DNA from: Aquificota bacterium
Lineage (GTDB): Bacteria > Aquificota > Aquificia > Aquificales > Aquificaceae
Direction of reading: 5' to 3'
Assembly (NCBI GenBank): GCA_018771605.1
Contig: CP076324.1
Span: 744,001-808,000 of the forward strand
Length of the DNA: 64,000 bases
Shown here: piece by piece, positions 16,234 to 24,901 of the stretch
How positions within the stretch are numbered: the stretch's first letter is position 1
How the letters are laid out: the number at the start of each line of letters is the position of its first letter
Program-made: the position numbers and the translations under genes
Notes under the pieces: model-generated
Databases searched by the model: none
What the model was told of the DNA's origin: nothing
Seen by the model: only the letters and a program-made list of their open reading frames with translations

Positions 16234-18135
16234 ATGGCAAGGGTTGTAGTTGACCCAGTAACAAGGATTGAGGGGCACCTAAGGATTGAGATCATAGTGG
16301 ATGAAAAAACCGGTAAGGTGGTGGATGCCCTTTCCTCCGGCACCATGTGGAGAGGCATTGAGCTAATATTGAGAGGAAGGGACCCAAGGGATGCTTGGGC
16401 TTTTGCCCAAAGGATATGCGGTGTTTGTACCTCTATCCATGCCTTGGCATCGGTAAGGTGCATAGAGGATGCCCTTGATATTCAAATCCCCAAGAATGCC
16501 AACTACATAAGGAACATAATGCATGGGTCTTTGCAGGTTCATGACCACCTTGTACACTTTTACCACCTTCATGCCCTTGACTGGGTATCCCCCATAGAGG
16601 CCCTAAAGGCTGACCCAGTTCAGACGGCAGTTTTACAAAACCAGCTTCTTGAAAAATACGGTGCCATTGGAGACCTCTTGCCAGACCCCATAGGGCATAG
16701 AGCCTATCCAAAGAAGTTCCCAAAGGCAACTCCCGGCTACTTTAGAGCCTTCCAGGAGAAGATAAAGAAGATAGTGGAAAGTGGACAGCTTGGCATATTT
16801 GCAGCCCATTGGTGGGACCATCCAGACTACAAGCTACTACCACCAGAGGTACACCTTATGGCTGTGGCCCACTACCTTAACATGCTTGATGTCCAAAGGG
16901 AGCTATTTATACCACAAGTTGTCTTTGGAGGTAAAAACCCACACCCCCACTATCTGGTAGGAGGCATGACTTGCTCCATATCTTTTAACGATATGAACGC
17001 ACCCATAAACGCAGAAAGGCTTGCGGTGGTTGAAGACTCCATATACACACAAGTGGAGTCCGTAAACCTATTCTACCTTGTGGACCTCCTTGCCATAGGA
17101 CATATATACGTGCAAAAAGGACAAACCTACGGAGGAGGCCTTGCAAAGAAAAGGGTCCTTGGCTACGGAGAGTTTCCCGATGAACCTTACAAAGGAATAA
17201 AGACGGGAGATTATCACACCAAGATACTTTACCATTGCAACGGTGTGGTGGAAGACTTTGCGGAGGGTGTGGAAAAGGCCAAATACTATCCTCTTGTAGG
17301 CAAGGACTTTGCAGACCCCAACGTAATACAGGAGTTTGTGGCCCACTCCTGGTATAAGTACCCAGACGAAAGCAAGGGCCTCCATCCCTGGGATGGTATT
17401 ACAGAGCCTCATTATACAGGACCAAAGGAAGGAACAAAGACCAATTGGAAGTACCTTGATGAGAAGGGCAAATATTCATGGATAAAGTCTCCAAGGTGGA
17501 GAGGAAAGCCCTGCGAAGTGGGTCCCTTGGCAAGGTATATAGTGACCTACACTGCCGTAAAGCAAGGACATATAAAGCCCTCTTGGATGGATGAGATGGT
17601 GGTAAGACAGATAGACTTTGTTTCTAAGGTGCTGGAGTTGCCACCCCATGTATGGCTTCCTACAACGGTGGGAAGGACTGCCGCAAGGGGCTTGGAGGCC
17701 CAGCTTGGAGCTGCGGCAAACCTCTACTTCCTCAAAAAGCTCTACGATAACATAAAGGCTGGAGATACATCCGTCGCTAACATGGAAAAGTGGGACCCCT
17801 CCACATGGCCCAAAGAGGCAAAGGGTGTGGGAATTGCGGATGCCCCAAGAGGTTCCTTGGGACACTGGGTCATCATAAAAGATGGCAAGATAGCCAACTA
17901 CCAATGCGTGGTTCCTACCACATGGAACGGCGGTGCAAGGGACCCCATGGGCGGACAGGGAGCCTTTGAAGAATGTATGAAGGACACACCCGTTAAGGTT
18001 ATAGACAAGCCCCTTGAAGTTCTCAGAGGCATACACTCCTTTGACCCATGCCTTGCATGCTCTACCCATGTTTATGATACGGAAGGAAGGGAGATAGTGG
18101 AGGTAAAGGTTCAAGGAGCTCAAGCTTGCTACTAA
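16234..18135 (+). CDS. hyaB: [NiFe] hydrogenase large subunit, membrane uptake type
   Basis: About 633 residues from the ATG at 16234 (AAAGGAGGT upstream; the GTG at 16225 lies within that site). It carries the Ni-Fe(CN)2CO centre. Ligand motif L1 is RICGVCTSIH and L2 is DPCLACSTH near the C-terminus, followed by a 21-residue tail (VYDTEG...QACY). Protease HyaD removes this tail after nickel insertion. VTRIEGHLRIE marks the N-terminus. It takes electrons from H2 and passes them through HyaA to the cytochrome b and quinone pool. It sits between the small-subunit and cytochrome genes in the usual order. Confidence 0.97.
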   Translation: MARVVVDPVTRIEGHLRIEIIVDEKTGKVVDALSSGTMWRGIELILRGRDPRDAWAFAQRICGVCTSIHALASVRCIEDALDIQIPKNANYIRNIMHGSLQVHDHLVHFYHLHALDWVSPIEALKADPVQTAVLQNQLLEKYGAIGDLLPDPIGHRAYPKKFPKATPGYFRAFQEKIKKIVESGQLGIFAAHWWDHPDYKLLPPEVHLMAVAHYLNMLDVQRELFIPQVVFGGKNPHPHYLVGGMTCSISFNDMNAPINAERLAVVEDSIYTQVESVNLFYLVDLLAIGHIYVQKGQTYGGGLAKKRVLGYGEFPDEPYKGIKTGDYHTKILYHCNGVVEDFAEGVEKAKYYPLVGKDFADPNVIQEFVAHSWYKYPDESKGLHPWDGITEPHYTGPKEGTKTNWKYLDEKGKYSWIKSPRWRGKPCEVGPLARYIVTYTAVKQGHIKPSWMDEMVVRQIDFVSKVLELPPHVWLPTTVGRTAARGLEAQLGAAANLYFLKKLYDNIKAGDTSVANMEKWDPSTWPKEAKGVGIADAPRGSLGHWVIIKDGKIANYQCVVPTTWNGGARDPMGGQGAFEECMKDTPVKVIDKPLEVLRGIHSFDPCLACSTHVYDTEGREIVEVKVQGAQACY

Positions 18136-18149
18136 AGGAGGTATAAACC

Positions 18150-18851
18150 ATGGAAGTCAAAAGGATTTATGTTTTTAGCCCAGGCCTTAGGCTTTGGCAC
18201 TGGGTAAACTTCCTTTCCATCCTTACCCTTTTTATAACAGGCCTTTACATAGGCAACCCCTTCTTTTTAGGACCTACGGGCTACGAGGCCACCTATGCCT
18301 ACGATAAGGGAATAACCATGGACTTTATAAGGAAGGTCCATTTCATAGCAGGCTATGTGTTCCTATCGGGCTTTATCTTCAGGGTCATAATAGCACTCTT
18401 TAGCAAAAGGGACAGGATATTCATTCCACCTCTCTGGAGAAGGGATTACTGGATAGGGCTAAAAGAGGTGACGCTAAAGTATGCCCTTATTATGAAGGAC
18501 AAGGAGGGAAGCGAGTACATAAGGAACGCATGCGCAAGGACTGTATACCCACTTGTCTACCTTCTTTTTCTCTTTATGATAATCACAGGTTTTGCCATGT
18601 ACGGCATGTCTAAGCCCGATGGCTTTTGGGCTTCTCTCTTTGGATGGGTCATATGGTTCCTTGGTGGTGAGTTCATGGCGCACATGTGGCACCATTGGGT
18701 AGCTTGGATCATAATAGTGTTTGCCATACTCCATGTCTACTTTGTCATCAGAGAGGAGATGATAAAGAGAAATGGCGAGCTTACTTCTATGTTTAACGGC
18801 TATAAGGTCTTTGAAAAGGATCCTGTGGATGTGGAGGATATAAAGGGATGA
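18150..18851 (+). CDS. hyaC: Ni/Fe-hydrogenase b-type cytochrome subunit
   Basis: 233 residues, four transmembrane helices (about 20-40, 63-83, 130-150, 185-203). Haem-ligand histidines lie in LRLWHWVNF, VHFIAGYVFL and HMWHHWVAW. It anchors the hydrogenase dimer on the periplasmic face and transfers electrons to the quinone. An AAAGGAGGT site precedes the ATG. The stop overlaps the hyaD start by 4 bases. Confidence 0.94.
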   Translation: MEVKRIYVFSPGLRLWHWVNFLSILTLFITGLYIGNPFFLGPTGYEATYAYDKGITMDFIRKVHFIAGYVFLSGFIFRVIIALFSKRDRIFIPPLWRRDYWIGLKEVTLKYALIMKDKEGSEYIRNACARTVYPLVYLLFLFMIITGFAMYGMSKPDGFWASLFGWVIWFLGGEFMAHMWHHWVAWIIIVFAILHVYFVIREEMIKRNGELTSMFNGYKVFEKDPVDVEDIKG

Positions 18852-19357
18852 AGATAGCCGTCTTGGGTGTGGGAAACGTGCTGTTGTCCGATGAGGGCTT
18901 GGGAGTAAGGGTGGTGGAAGAGATAAGGAAGAGGTATAGTCTTCCGGAGGAGGTGCTCTTGATAGACGGTGGCACCTTGGGAATAGACCTACTTTACTTC
19001 TTGGAGGGTGTGGAGAGGCTTTTGGTGGTGGATGCTGTGCTGGGGGGCTTGCCCCCGGGCTCTCTTTACAAATTCAAAGGTGAGGAGGTCTTGACCTACT
19101 TTAAGAGTAGAAAGCTTTCTGCCCATGATATAGGCATTCAAGAGGTGCTTGCCTTGGCGGATTTAACAGATAGGCTTCCTAAGGAGATAGTGGTCTTGGG
19201 CTTGGAGCCAGAGAGCTTTGAGATTTCTTTGGACCTTTCTCCCTCTGTAAAAAATAATTTAGACAGGCTTATTGAGGAGGTCATAAAACAGCTCAAAGAG
19301 TGGAATGTGGAGGTAAGAGATGAGGCGGGTGAGCCTTTTGGAGCTTCAAGCCCTTAA
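18848..19357 (+). CDS. hyaD: Hydrogenase maturation endopeptidase
   Basis: 169 residues. HyaD/HupD/HycI family: the N-terminal VLGVGNVLLSDEGLGVRVVEE carries the first acidic metal ligand, then LIDGGTLGIDLLYFLEG, VVDAVLGG and SAHDIGIQEVLALA with a conserved His. It removes the C-terminal extension of HyaB once nickel is in place. It starts within the hyaC stop (ATGA). The last 38 bases overlap the next gene, which starts in another frame. Confidence 0.94.
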   Translation: MKIAVLGVGNVLLSDEGLGVRVVEEIRKRYSLPEEVLLIDGGTLGIDLLYFLEGVERLLVVDAVLGGLPPGSLYKFKGEEVLTYFKSRKLSAHDIGIQEVLALADLTDRLPKEIVVLGLEPESFEISLDLSPSVKNNLDRLIEEVIKQLKEWNVEVRDEAGEPFGASSP

Positions 19358-19631
19358 GGAAGAGAAAGGGGATTTCATACTATATGTGAGGTCGGACAGG
19401 GCAAGGGAGAGGATAAGGGAGGTCTTTGATACGGATGTGGTGGTGCCAGAACTGGAAAAGAGCTTTAGGCTGGATTTTTTCTCCATAAATGCGGATGAGG
19501 AGCCAGATGTGCTAAAGGAGTTTCCCCTCCCTTCCCTCATACTTTTCAAGGATGGGAAAGTTGTTCATGTGCTAAGGGGTATAAAAAATTGGAACGAGTA
19601 TGTAAAAGCCATAACGGAGACCTACTTTTAG
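19320..19631 (+). CDS. hyaE: HyaE/HupG-like thioredoxin-fold hydrogenase accessory protein
   Basis: 103 residues predicted to adopt a thioredoxin-like fold (FILYVRSD, FSINADEEPDVLKEFPLPSLILFKDGKVVHVLRGIKN with the cis-Pro LPS). It lacks a CxxC redox pair. This fits HyaE/HupG chaperones, which bind the small-subunit Tat signal and help stop premature export. The start ATG lies inside hyaD (38-base overlap). Position five in the operon matches E. coli hyaE. Confidence 0.75.
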   Translation: MRRVSLLELQALKEEKGDFILYVRSDRARERIREVFDTDVVVPELEKSFRLDFFSINADEEPDVLKEFPLPSLILFKDGKVVHVLRGIKNWNEYVKAITETYF

Positions 19632-19641
19632 GAGGATTGGC

Positions 19642-20058
19642 ATGCTTATGAACGCTCCCGCTTTACTCAATGAGATCTTACAGGCTCTAAAGGACCTCTA
19701 CGAAAAAGGAGAAGAACACATCATATACTCCAACAAGGTGCCCATAACGGAGGAAGACAGAATAGCCATACTGGATGTTTTGGGGGAGGGTCAAATAAAG
19801 ATAACGCTGAACTCTAAAAGTCAAAGGGTGGAGTGGAGGGAGACAGGTATATATGGAGTGTGGATAGGTGTATTCTACGATAGGGACAACAAGCCCATTC
19901 TGGAGACTGTAGAGATAAGCTACTTTCCAAAATTGGCCTCTGCGCAAAGGGAGGATGTGCAAGAGTCTATAAATGTCTTGGAAGAGAGGATAAGGGCGCT
20001 TCTTAGCCCTCTTGAGGCTGAAAGAGTGCCTGACCAAGAGAGAGGCCCCCATCCGTAG
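19642..20058 (+). CDS. hyaF: HyaF/HupH-like hydrogenase expression protein, short form
   Basis: 138 residues, about half the length of E. coli HyaF (285). It matches the C-terminal HupH domain: DVLGEGQIKITLNS, VEWRETGIYGVWIGVFYD and VEISYFPKLA. HupH/HyaF proteins assist small-subunit cluster assembly under oxygen. The N-terminal domain of the longer relatives is absent. A GGAGG site precedes the ATG. The 3' end overlaps convergent hypF by 56 bases, encoding the charged tail after about residue 120. Confidence 0.8.
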   Translation: MLMNAPALLNEILQALKDLYEKGEEHIIYSNKVPITEEDRIAILDVLGEGQIKITLNSKSQRVEWRETGIYGVWIGVFYDRDNKPILETVEISYFPKLASAQREDVQESINVLEERIRALLSPLEAERVPDQERGPHP

Positions 20059-22243
20059 GTGGCACCCTCTGATGTGTATAGACCTTAAAGCCTTCCGCCT
20101 CCAAAAGCTCCTTTATCTTGCTTACAAGGGGGTCGTTCTGCATCACACCTCCAGAGAGGCATACCCTTTCCATGCCCAACTCCTTTGCCACATGCAGGCA
20201 TACATGGGCCAAAGTGTTTATAAACCTTGATGGAATCTTTTCCCTTTCCCTGTCCTTTATGATCGCCTCAAGCATGGGCCTCCAGTCTATCTGCCTTTTT
20301 TCCAAGGCGTAGGGGTAGTGGTCCTTTACAAGGGGGTCGTAGAGGTCCTCAAGCATCATGGCGCCTTGGCCCTCATAAGAGACCACTTGCCTTAGCCCTA
20401 TCAAAGAGGCCACCGCATCAAAAAGCCTTCCCACAGAGCTGGAATAGGGTGAGTTTATCCCCTTGGACCATGCTATGTATAGGTTTTTTAAATCTTCTTC
20501 CCTGAAGGACCTTACAGGCTCTAAGGACATGCCTGTGGCATCCTCTCTGTAGAGTTCAAAGAGTAGGGATAGGGCAACCCTCCTTGGCTCCTTTACAGCC
20601 CTCTCACCGCCTATTAGCCTAAAGGGTCTAAAGTAAAAGGCCCTTTCATAGCCTTTGTAATCGCACACTAAAAACTCACCACCCCAAAGGCTTCCGTCCT
20701 CACCATAGCCCGTTCCATCCCAAGCTATGCCAAGCACCTTTCCTTCTATCCCCCTTTCTCCCATGCAGGAAAGCACATGGGCAAAGTGGTGCTGGACCTG
20801 AAGGAGTGGAATGCCTTTCCTCTGAGAAAACTCCTTTGCCCACCTTGTGGTCTCATACCTGGGGTGTAGGTCGCACACCAAAAGCTCTGGCTCAAACTCA
20901 TACAGGCTCATGAGGTCAAAGACCATATCCTCAAAGCTTTTTAATGTTTCTATGTTCTCTATGTCTCCCACATGTTGGCTTAGTATTACCATGTCTTCAA
21001 AGCCTATGGCAAAGGTGTTCTTTAGCATGCCCCCAAGGGCCAAAACCTTCCTTTTTAACTTAAAGGGTAGCCTTATGGGCATAGGTGTATAGCCCCTAGA
21101 CCTCCTTATGGGTGTGGGCAAACCACCTATGACTTTGACCACAGAGTCGTCGCACCTCCTTTTTATATCCCTGTTGTGGAGAAGCAAAAGGTCTGCCAAG
21201 GGACTTAGCCTCTCTATGGCCTCTTGGTTGTCCTTTACTATGGGCTCATCCGAGAGATTGCCAGAGGTGGCCACCACTGGAAAGTCCAAAGAGTGCAAGA
21301 TTATATGGTGTAGGGGTGAATAGGGCAAAAAGGCTCCTATCCTTTTGAGGCCTGGGGCCACAGAGGGCGCAAGCCCTCCCTTACTCCTTATAAGCACAAT
21401 GGGCCTCTCTGGAGACAAAAGCAAAGCCTTTTCAAGCTCCGTTGGCTCCGCATAAAGGAGTAGCTGTTCCATATCCCTGAACATGACCGCAAAGGGCTTT
21501 TCTTTTCTTCTTTTCCTCTCCCTCAAGGTTCTCACCGGCTCCTCCCTTGTGGCATCACACATAAGATGAAAACCTCCTATGCCCTTGACTGCCACAATCT
21601 TTCCCTCTTTTAAAGCCTGCAGGGTGGCCTCTATGCTTTTTTCTCCCTCCGCCAAAAGCTCTCCATCCTTTGTAATCAGGCTAAGGCTTGGACCGCAGGA
21701 TGGGCATGCAATGGGCTGGGCATGGAACCTTCTGTCCCTTGGGTCCTCATACTCTTTTTTACACTGAGGACACATGGGAAAGGCCTTCATTGTGGTGTTT
21801 GGCCTATCGTAGGGAAGCCTTTCAATGATGGTAAACCTTGGACCGCAGTAGGTGCAGTTTATAAAGGGATACATATACCTTCTGTCCTTTGGGTCAAAAA
21901 GCTCTTTGAGACACCACTGGCATGTGGCTATGTCGGGCAGTATGAGAACCTCCTTTTTTCCTTCCTCCTTGCTTTCCCTTATCTCAAAATCCTCATAGCC
22001 TACCTCTTCCAAGTATTCTATCTCTTGAGAGTATATGTGGGCCAAGGGTGGCTTTTCTGTTTGAAGCCTAAGGAGGAACTCCTCCAAAAGTTGCACCTTT
22101 CCTTCCACCTCTATCTCCACACCGGAGGAATTGTTTATGACCCAACCCCTAAGGCCCAAATCCTTTGCAAGCCTGTAGACAAAGGGCCTAAAGCCCACAC
22201 CTTGAACGGCTCCCTTAAGCCTTACCCTTAACCTCATCCTCAC
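20003..22243 (-). CDS. hypF: Carbamoyltransferase HypF
   Basis: 746 residues, full length. Domains in order: acylphosphatase (1-90, VQGVGFRPFVYRLA), two zinc-finger segments (CQWCLKELFD, CTYCGPRF, CPQCKKEYED, CPSCGPSL at 105-190), a YrdC-like adenylating domain (200-380, KGIGGFHLMCDA, ATSGNLSDEP) and a kinase/carbamoyltransferase domain (VQHHFAHVLSCM, GIAWDGTGYGEDG, CLSGGVMQN). It uses carbamoyl phosphate and ATP to supply the thiocarboxamide that HypE turns into the cyanide ligand. The start may be ATG 22243 or 22237; both overlap hypA. Confidence 0.97.
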   Translation of the reverse strand: MRMRLRVRLKGAVQGVGFRPFVYRLAKDLGLRGWVINNSSGVEIEVEGKVQLLEEFLLRLQTEKPPLAHIYSQEIEYLEEVGYEDFEIRESKEEGKKEVLILPDIATCQWCLKELFDPKDRRYMYPFINCTYCGPRFTIIERLPYDRPNTTMKAFPMCPQCKKEYEDPRDRRFHAQPIACPSCGPSLSLITKDGELLAEGEKSIEATLQALKEGKIVAVKGIGGFHLMCDATREEPVRTLRERKRRKEKPFAVMFRDMEQLLLYAEPTELEKALLLSPERPIVLIRSKGGLAPSVAPGLKRIGAFLPYSPLHHIILHSLDFPVVATSGNLSDEPIVKDNQEAIERLSPLADLLLLHNRDIKRRCDDSVVKVIGGLPTPIRRSRGYTPMPIRLPFKLKRKVLALGGMLKNTFAIGFEDMVILSQHVGDIENIETLKSFEDMVFDLMSLYEFEPELLVCDLHPRYETTRWAKEFSQRKGIPLLQVQHHFAHVLSCMGERGIEGKVLGIAWDGTGYGEDGSLWGGEFLVCDYKGYERAFYFRPFRLIGGERAVKEPRRVALSLLFELYREDATGMSLEPVRSFREEDLKNLYIAWSKGINSPYSSSVGRLFDAVASLIGLRQVVSYEGQGAMMLEDLYDPLVKDHYPYALEKRQIDWRPMLEAIIKDREREKIPSRFINTLAHVCLHVAKELGMERVCLSGGVMQNDPLVSKIKELLEAEGFKVYTHQRVPPTDGGLSLGQALFQPQEG

Positions 22244-22583
22244 ATTCCAATTCCAAACTCTTCAAAAGCAAGTCCTGTCCACCTTTTATATGGGTCTTCA
22301 AAGACCCACAGGCTGGACACAAGAGGTTTAGCTCCTCCTTTTCGTATTCCCTTTTGCAGTCCTCACACCAAAGCCTTAGCTTTTCTATCTCCAAAACAAT
22401 CTCCGCCTTTTCCGCAATGGTCCCTTCCTTAAAGGTGTTAAAGGCAAGCTCCAAAAGGTGAGGCTCCACACCGGATAGCACACCCACCAAAAGCTCCACC
22501 CTTAACACCTTTTGCGCCTTGTGCCTTTTTGCCTCCTCTTCTATTACCTCCAAAAGGCTTTGGACTATGGAAAACTCATGCAT
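22215..22583 (-). CDS. hypA: Hydrogenase nickel incorporation protein HypA
   Basis: 122 residues. It starts MHEFSIV, with nickel-binding Met1-His2. The C-terminal zinc site has CEDC and CPAC. HypA delivers nickel to the large subunit with HypB. It overlaps hypF by 29 bases and touches the hypE stop (1-base overlap). Confidence 0.95.
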   Translation of the reverse strand: MHEFSIVQSLLEVIEEEAKRHKAQKVLRVELLVGVLSGVEPHLLELAFNTFKEGTIAEKAEIVLEIEKLRLWCEDCKREYEKEELNLLCPACGSLKTHIKGGQDLLLKSLELECEDEVKGKA

Positions 22584-23584
22584 CAGCAGATCCTTGGTAA
22601 AAGCTCTCCCATGGGTGGTTCAAGGAACCTTTTTGTCCCATAAGGAGTCTTCAGTATGACCGATGGCCTCCCTTCAGGCCTTATGGCGTAGCCTATGATG
22701 CTTGCCTCCTCTCCCTTAGGATGTTCCTTTAAGACCTTAAGGGCCTTCTCTGCCTCCTCTCCCTTCACTGCAAAGACTATCCTGCCCTCACAGGCAAGGT
22801 GGTATGGCTCAAGGCCCAAAAATTCACATATACCAAGCACCTCCTCTCTGATTGGCACCTTCTCCTCCTCCACCAAAAAGGAAACTTGAGAGGCCATAGC
22901 CCACTCGTGAAGCACGGCCGAAAGGCCTCCCCTGGTTGGGTCCCTCATGGCATGGATTTCCACACCACTCCTTAGCATGTGTTCCACCAGGTCCCAGAGT
23001 GGTTCGCAGTCGCTCCCAAAGCCCTCTCCAAAGTAAAAACCTTCCCTTTCTGCCAGCACACAGGCGCCATGGTCTCCTATTGGTCCGGATACAATTACGG
23101 CATCCCCTTCCCTTATGTTCCTACAGGAGAGGCCCTCATAGACCACCTTCCCTATGCCGGAAGTGGTAATAAAAAGGTCCTCACCCCTGCCGGATGGTAT
23201 GACCTTTGTATCACCAGCCACTATGAGAACTCCCGCCTCCCTTGCCGTCCTTGCCATGCTTTCCACTATCTTTTCTAAGTCCTCGTAAGGAAAGCCCTCC
23301 TCTATCACAAAGGCCACAGAGAGGTAAAGGGGCCTTGCACCCATTACCGAAAGGTCGTTTATGGTGCCAGCCACCGCCAGCTTCCCTATGTCTCCACCCC
23401 TAAAGAACAGGGGCTTTACCGTAAAGGCATCGGTGGTAAAGGCCACCTTTGAACCCACCTCAAGCAAGGCAGAATCCTCAAGGGAAGAGAGTATGGGGTT
23501 GTTAAAATGCTTTAGAAAAAGCTCTCTTATAAGCCTCCAGGTCTCTTCTCCACCACCACCTTCAGAAAGCCTTATCCTCTTCAT
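22583..23584 (-). CDS. hypE: Carbamoyl dehydratase HypE
   Basis: 333 residues, AIR-synthase-like fold. It starts RIRLSEGGGGEETWRLI and includes AFTTDAFTVKPLFFRGGDIGKLAVAGTINDL, IVAGDTKVI, MRDPTRGGLSAVLHEWA, and the C-terminal PRIC whose Cys carries the thiocarboxamide/thiocyanate. It supplies the CN ligand for the Fe of both hydrogenases. hypC and hypD, which scaffold the ligand, are not in this window. Confidence 0.96.
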   Translation of the reverse strand: MKRIRLSEGGGGEETWRLIRELFLKHFNNPILSSLEDSALLEVGSKVAFTTDAFTVKPLFFRGGDIGKLAVAGTINDLSVMGARPLYLSVAFVIEEGFPYEDLEKIVESMARTAREAGVLIVAGDTKVIPSGRGEDLFITTSGIGKVVYEGLSCRNIREGDAVIVSGPIGDHGACVLAEREGFYFGEGFGSDCEPLWDLVEHMLRSGVEIHAMRDPTRGGLSAVLHEWAMASQVSFLVEEEKVPIREEVLGICEFLGLEPYHLACEGRIVFAVKGEEAEKALKVLKEHPKGEEASIIGYAIRPEGRPSVILKTPYGTKRFLEPPMGELLPRIC

Positions 23585-23593
23585 CTTAGCACC

Positions 23594-24901
23594 TCAATGG
23601 GTTGTGCATACAGAACACAGGTCAAAGCTTCTTAGTATCATCTGGGCATGAACTTCCTTTTTTAGGCCCAAAAGGGCCCTTTCTGCCACCCCATAAAACC
23701 TTTCACACCTTGGCCCAAGGTTCCACTGGGATGGTGTAATTATTAAATAGCTATCTATAATGCCCTTCTTTATCCTTATCCTGTGGATAAGCGTCCCCCT
23801 TGCTGCCTCCACAGCGCCATAGCCCAAGCCATTGACCTCTAAGGGAGGCCTTTTTATACTTGAGGACCTATCTTGTAAGACTTCCTTTAACTCTTCCGTC
23901 CAATCCTCTATCTTCTTTGCCACAGTCCAAACCTCCAAAAGCCTTGCAAAAACCCTTACCACAAAGGAGTCCTTCAATTCTTTATGCATTGCCTTTATAA
24001 TGGGTGTGCCCGCCAAGAGCTGTCTGGAGAGGGGTCCAGTCTCAAAGGGTAAGCCCCTGTACCTTACAGGCCTTGCCCTTGTGTATTCTGGTGCTTCCAT
24101 CTCCTCCACACAGCCAAACTTTAACCTGCCATGAACCATCCTCTTCATGTAGTATCCAGAAGGGCCATAGAGGCTTGCAAAGCTTATAAACCTATCGTAG
24201 GACCTTCCAGCCTCCAAAAGGTCTTCCCTTTCGCAAACCTCAAGAAAAATAGCCATATCACCCTTAACATCCCTCCAGCTACCCTTATAAAGCCACTGGT
24301 TAAACTCTCCCTCTTCCATACCCACCACAAGCTTGAGGAAGAAGTCCTTGAGGGCCAAAAGGGTCTGTTTTAAAGATACTATGTCCTTGGGTGTGGGTTG
24401 TGATGTTATACCGCCAGGTATGGCGTAAGAGGCGTGGGGCCATTGTCCGGAGAAGAGGGCTATGGCCTTGGTTATGCTTGATGCCACCTCTATGGCCTCT
24501 TTCCATCTTTTGCCAACAAAGGGCCCATAAAGGTCCCGTAGGCTGTTTTCTATGAGGACAAGGTCTGGCATGAGGAACAGATAGAACCATTTGATATGGT
24601 TTTGGAGGACCTCAAGGCTTTGGGTTATGTTTCTAACAAGCTCCGCCTTTTTGGTAGGACTTATATCAAGGGCATCCTCTATGGCCTTTGCAGAGGCCAT
24701 AAGGTGGGCATGTCCGCATATACCACACACCCTTGGTGTTATAACCAAGGCATCCATATAGGGCCTGCCTACAAGCACCCTCTCTATACCCCTTGTGGAG
24801 GGGATGTTTATCCTTGCATCCGCCACCTCTCCATCCTTCCAAAAAAGCTCAAGCCTTGCCTCGCCTTCAACCCTTGGAAGACTTATACCTTCAACCCTCA
24901 T
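23594..24901 (-). CDS. Cytosolic [NiFe] hydrogenase large subunit without C-terminal extension (group 2-like)
   Basis: 435 residues, much shorter than HyaB. The L1 motif is RVCGICGHAHLMAS near 58-70. L2 is DLCSVCTTH, and the stop codon follows the His directly. There is no tail for a maturation protease to remove, so folding control must differ from HyaB. The N-terminus LPRVEGEARLEL replaces the usual VTRIEGH. Absence of an extension is known for H2-sensing HoxC/HupV enzymes; an Aquifex-type group 2 enzyme is the alternative. It overlaps the small-subunit stop and lies within the hyp operon. Confidence 0.9.
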   Translation of the reverse strand: MRVEGISLPRVEGEARLELFWKDGEVADARINIPSTRGIERVLVGRPYMDALVITPRVCGICGHAHLMASAKAIEDALDISPTKKAELVRNITQSLEVLQNHIKWFYLFLMPDLVLIENSLRDLYGPFVGKRWKEAIEVASSITKAIALFSGQWPHASYAIPGGITSQPTPKDIVSLKQTLLALKDFFLKLVVGMEEGEFNQWLYKGSWRDVKGDMAIFLEVCEREDLLEAGRSYDRFISFASLYGPSGYYMKRMVHGRLKFGCVEEMEAPEYTRARPVRYRGLPFETGPLSRQLLAGTPIIKAMHKELKDSFVVRVFARLLEVWTVAKKIEDWTEELKEVLQDRSSSIKRPPLEVNGLGYGAVEAARGTLIHRIRIKKGIIDSYLIITPSQWNLGPRCERFYGVAERALLGLKKEVHAQMILRSFDLCSVCTTH

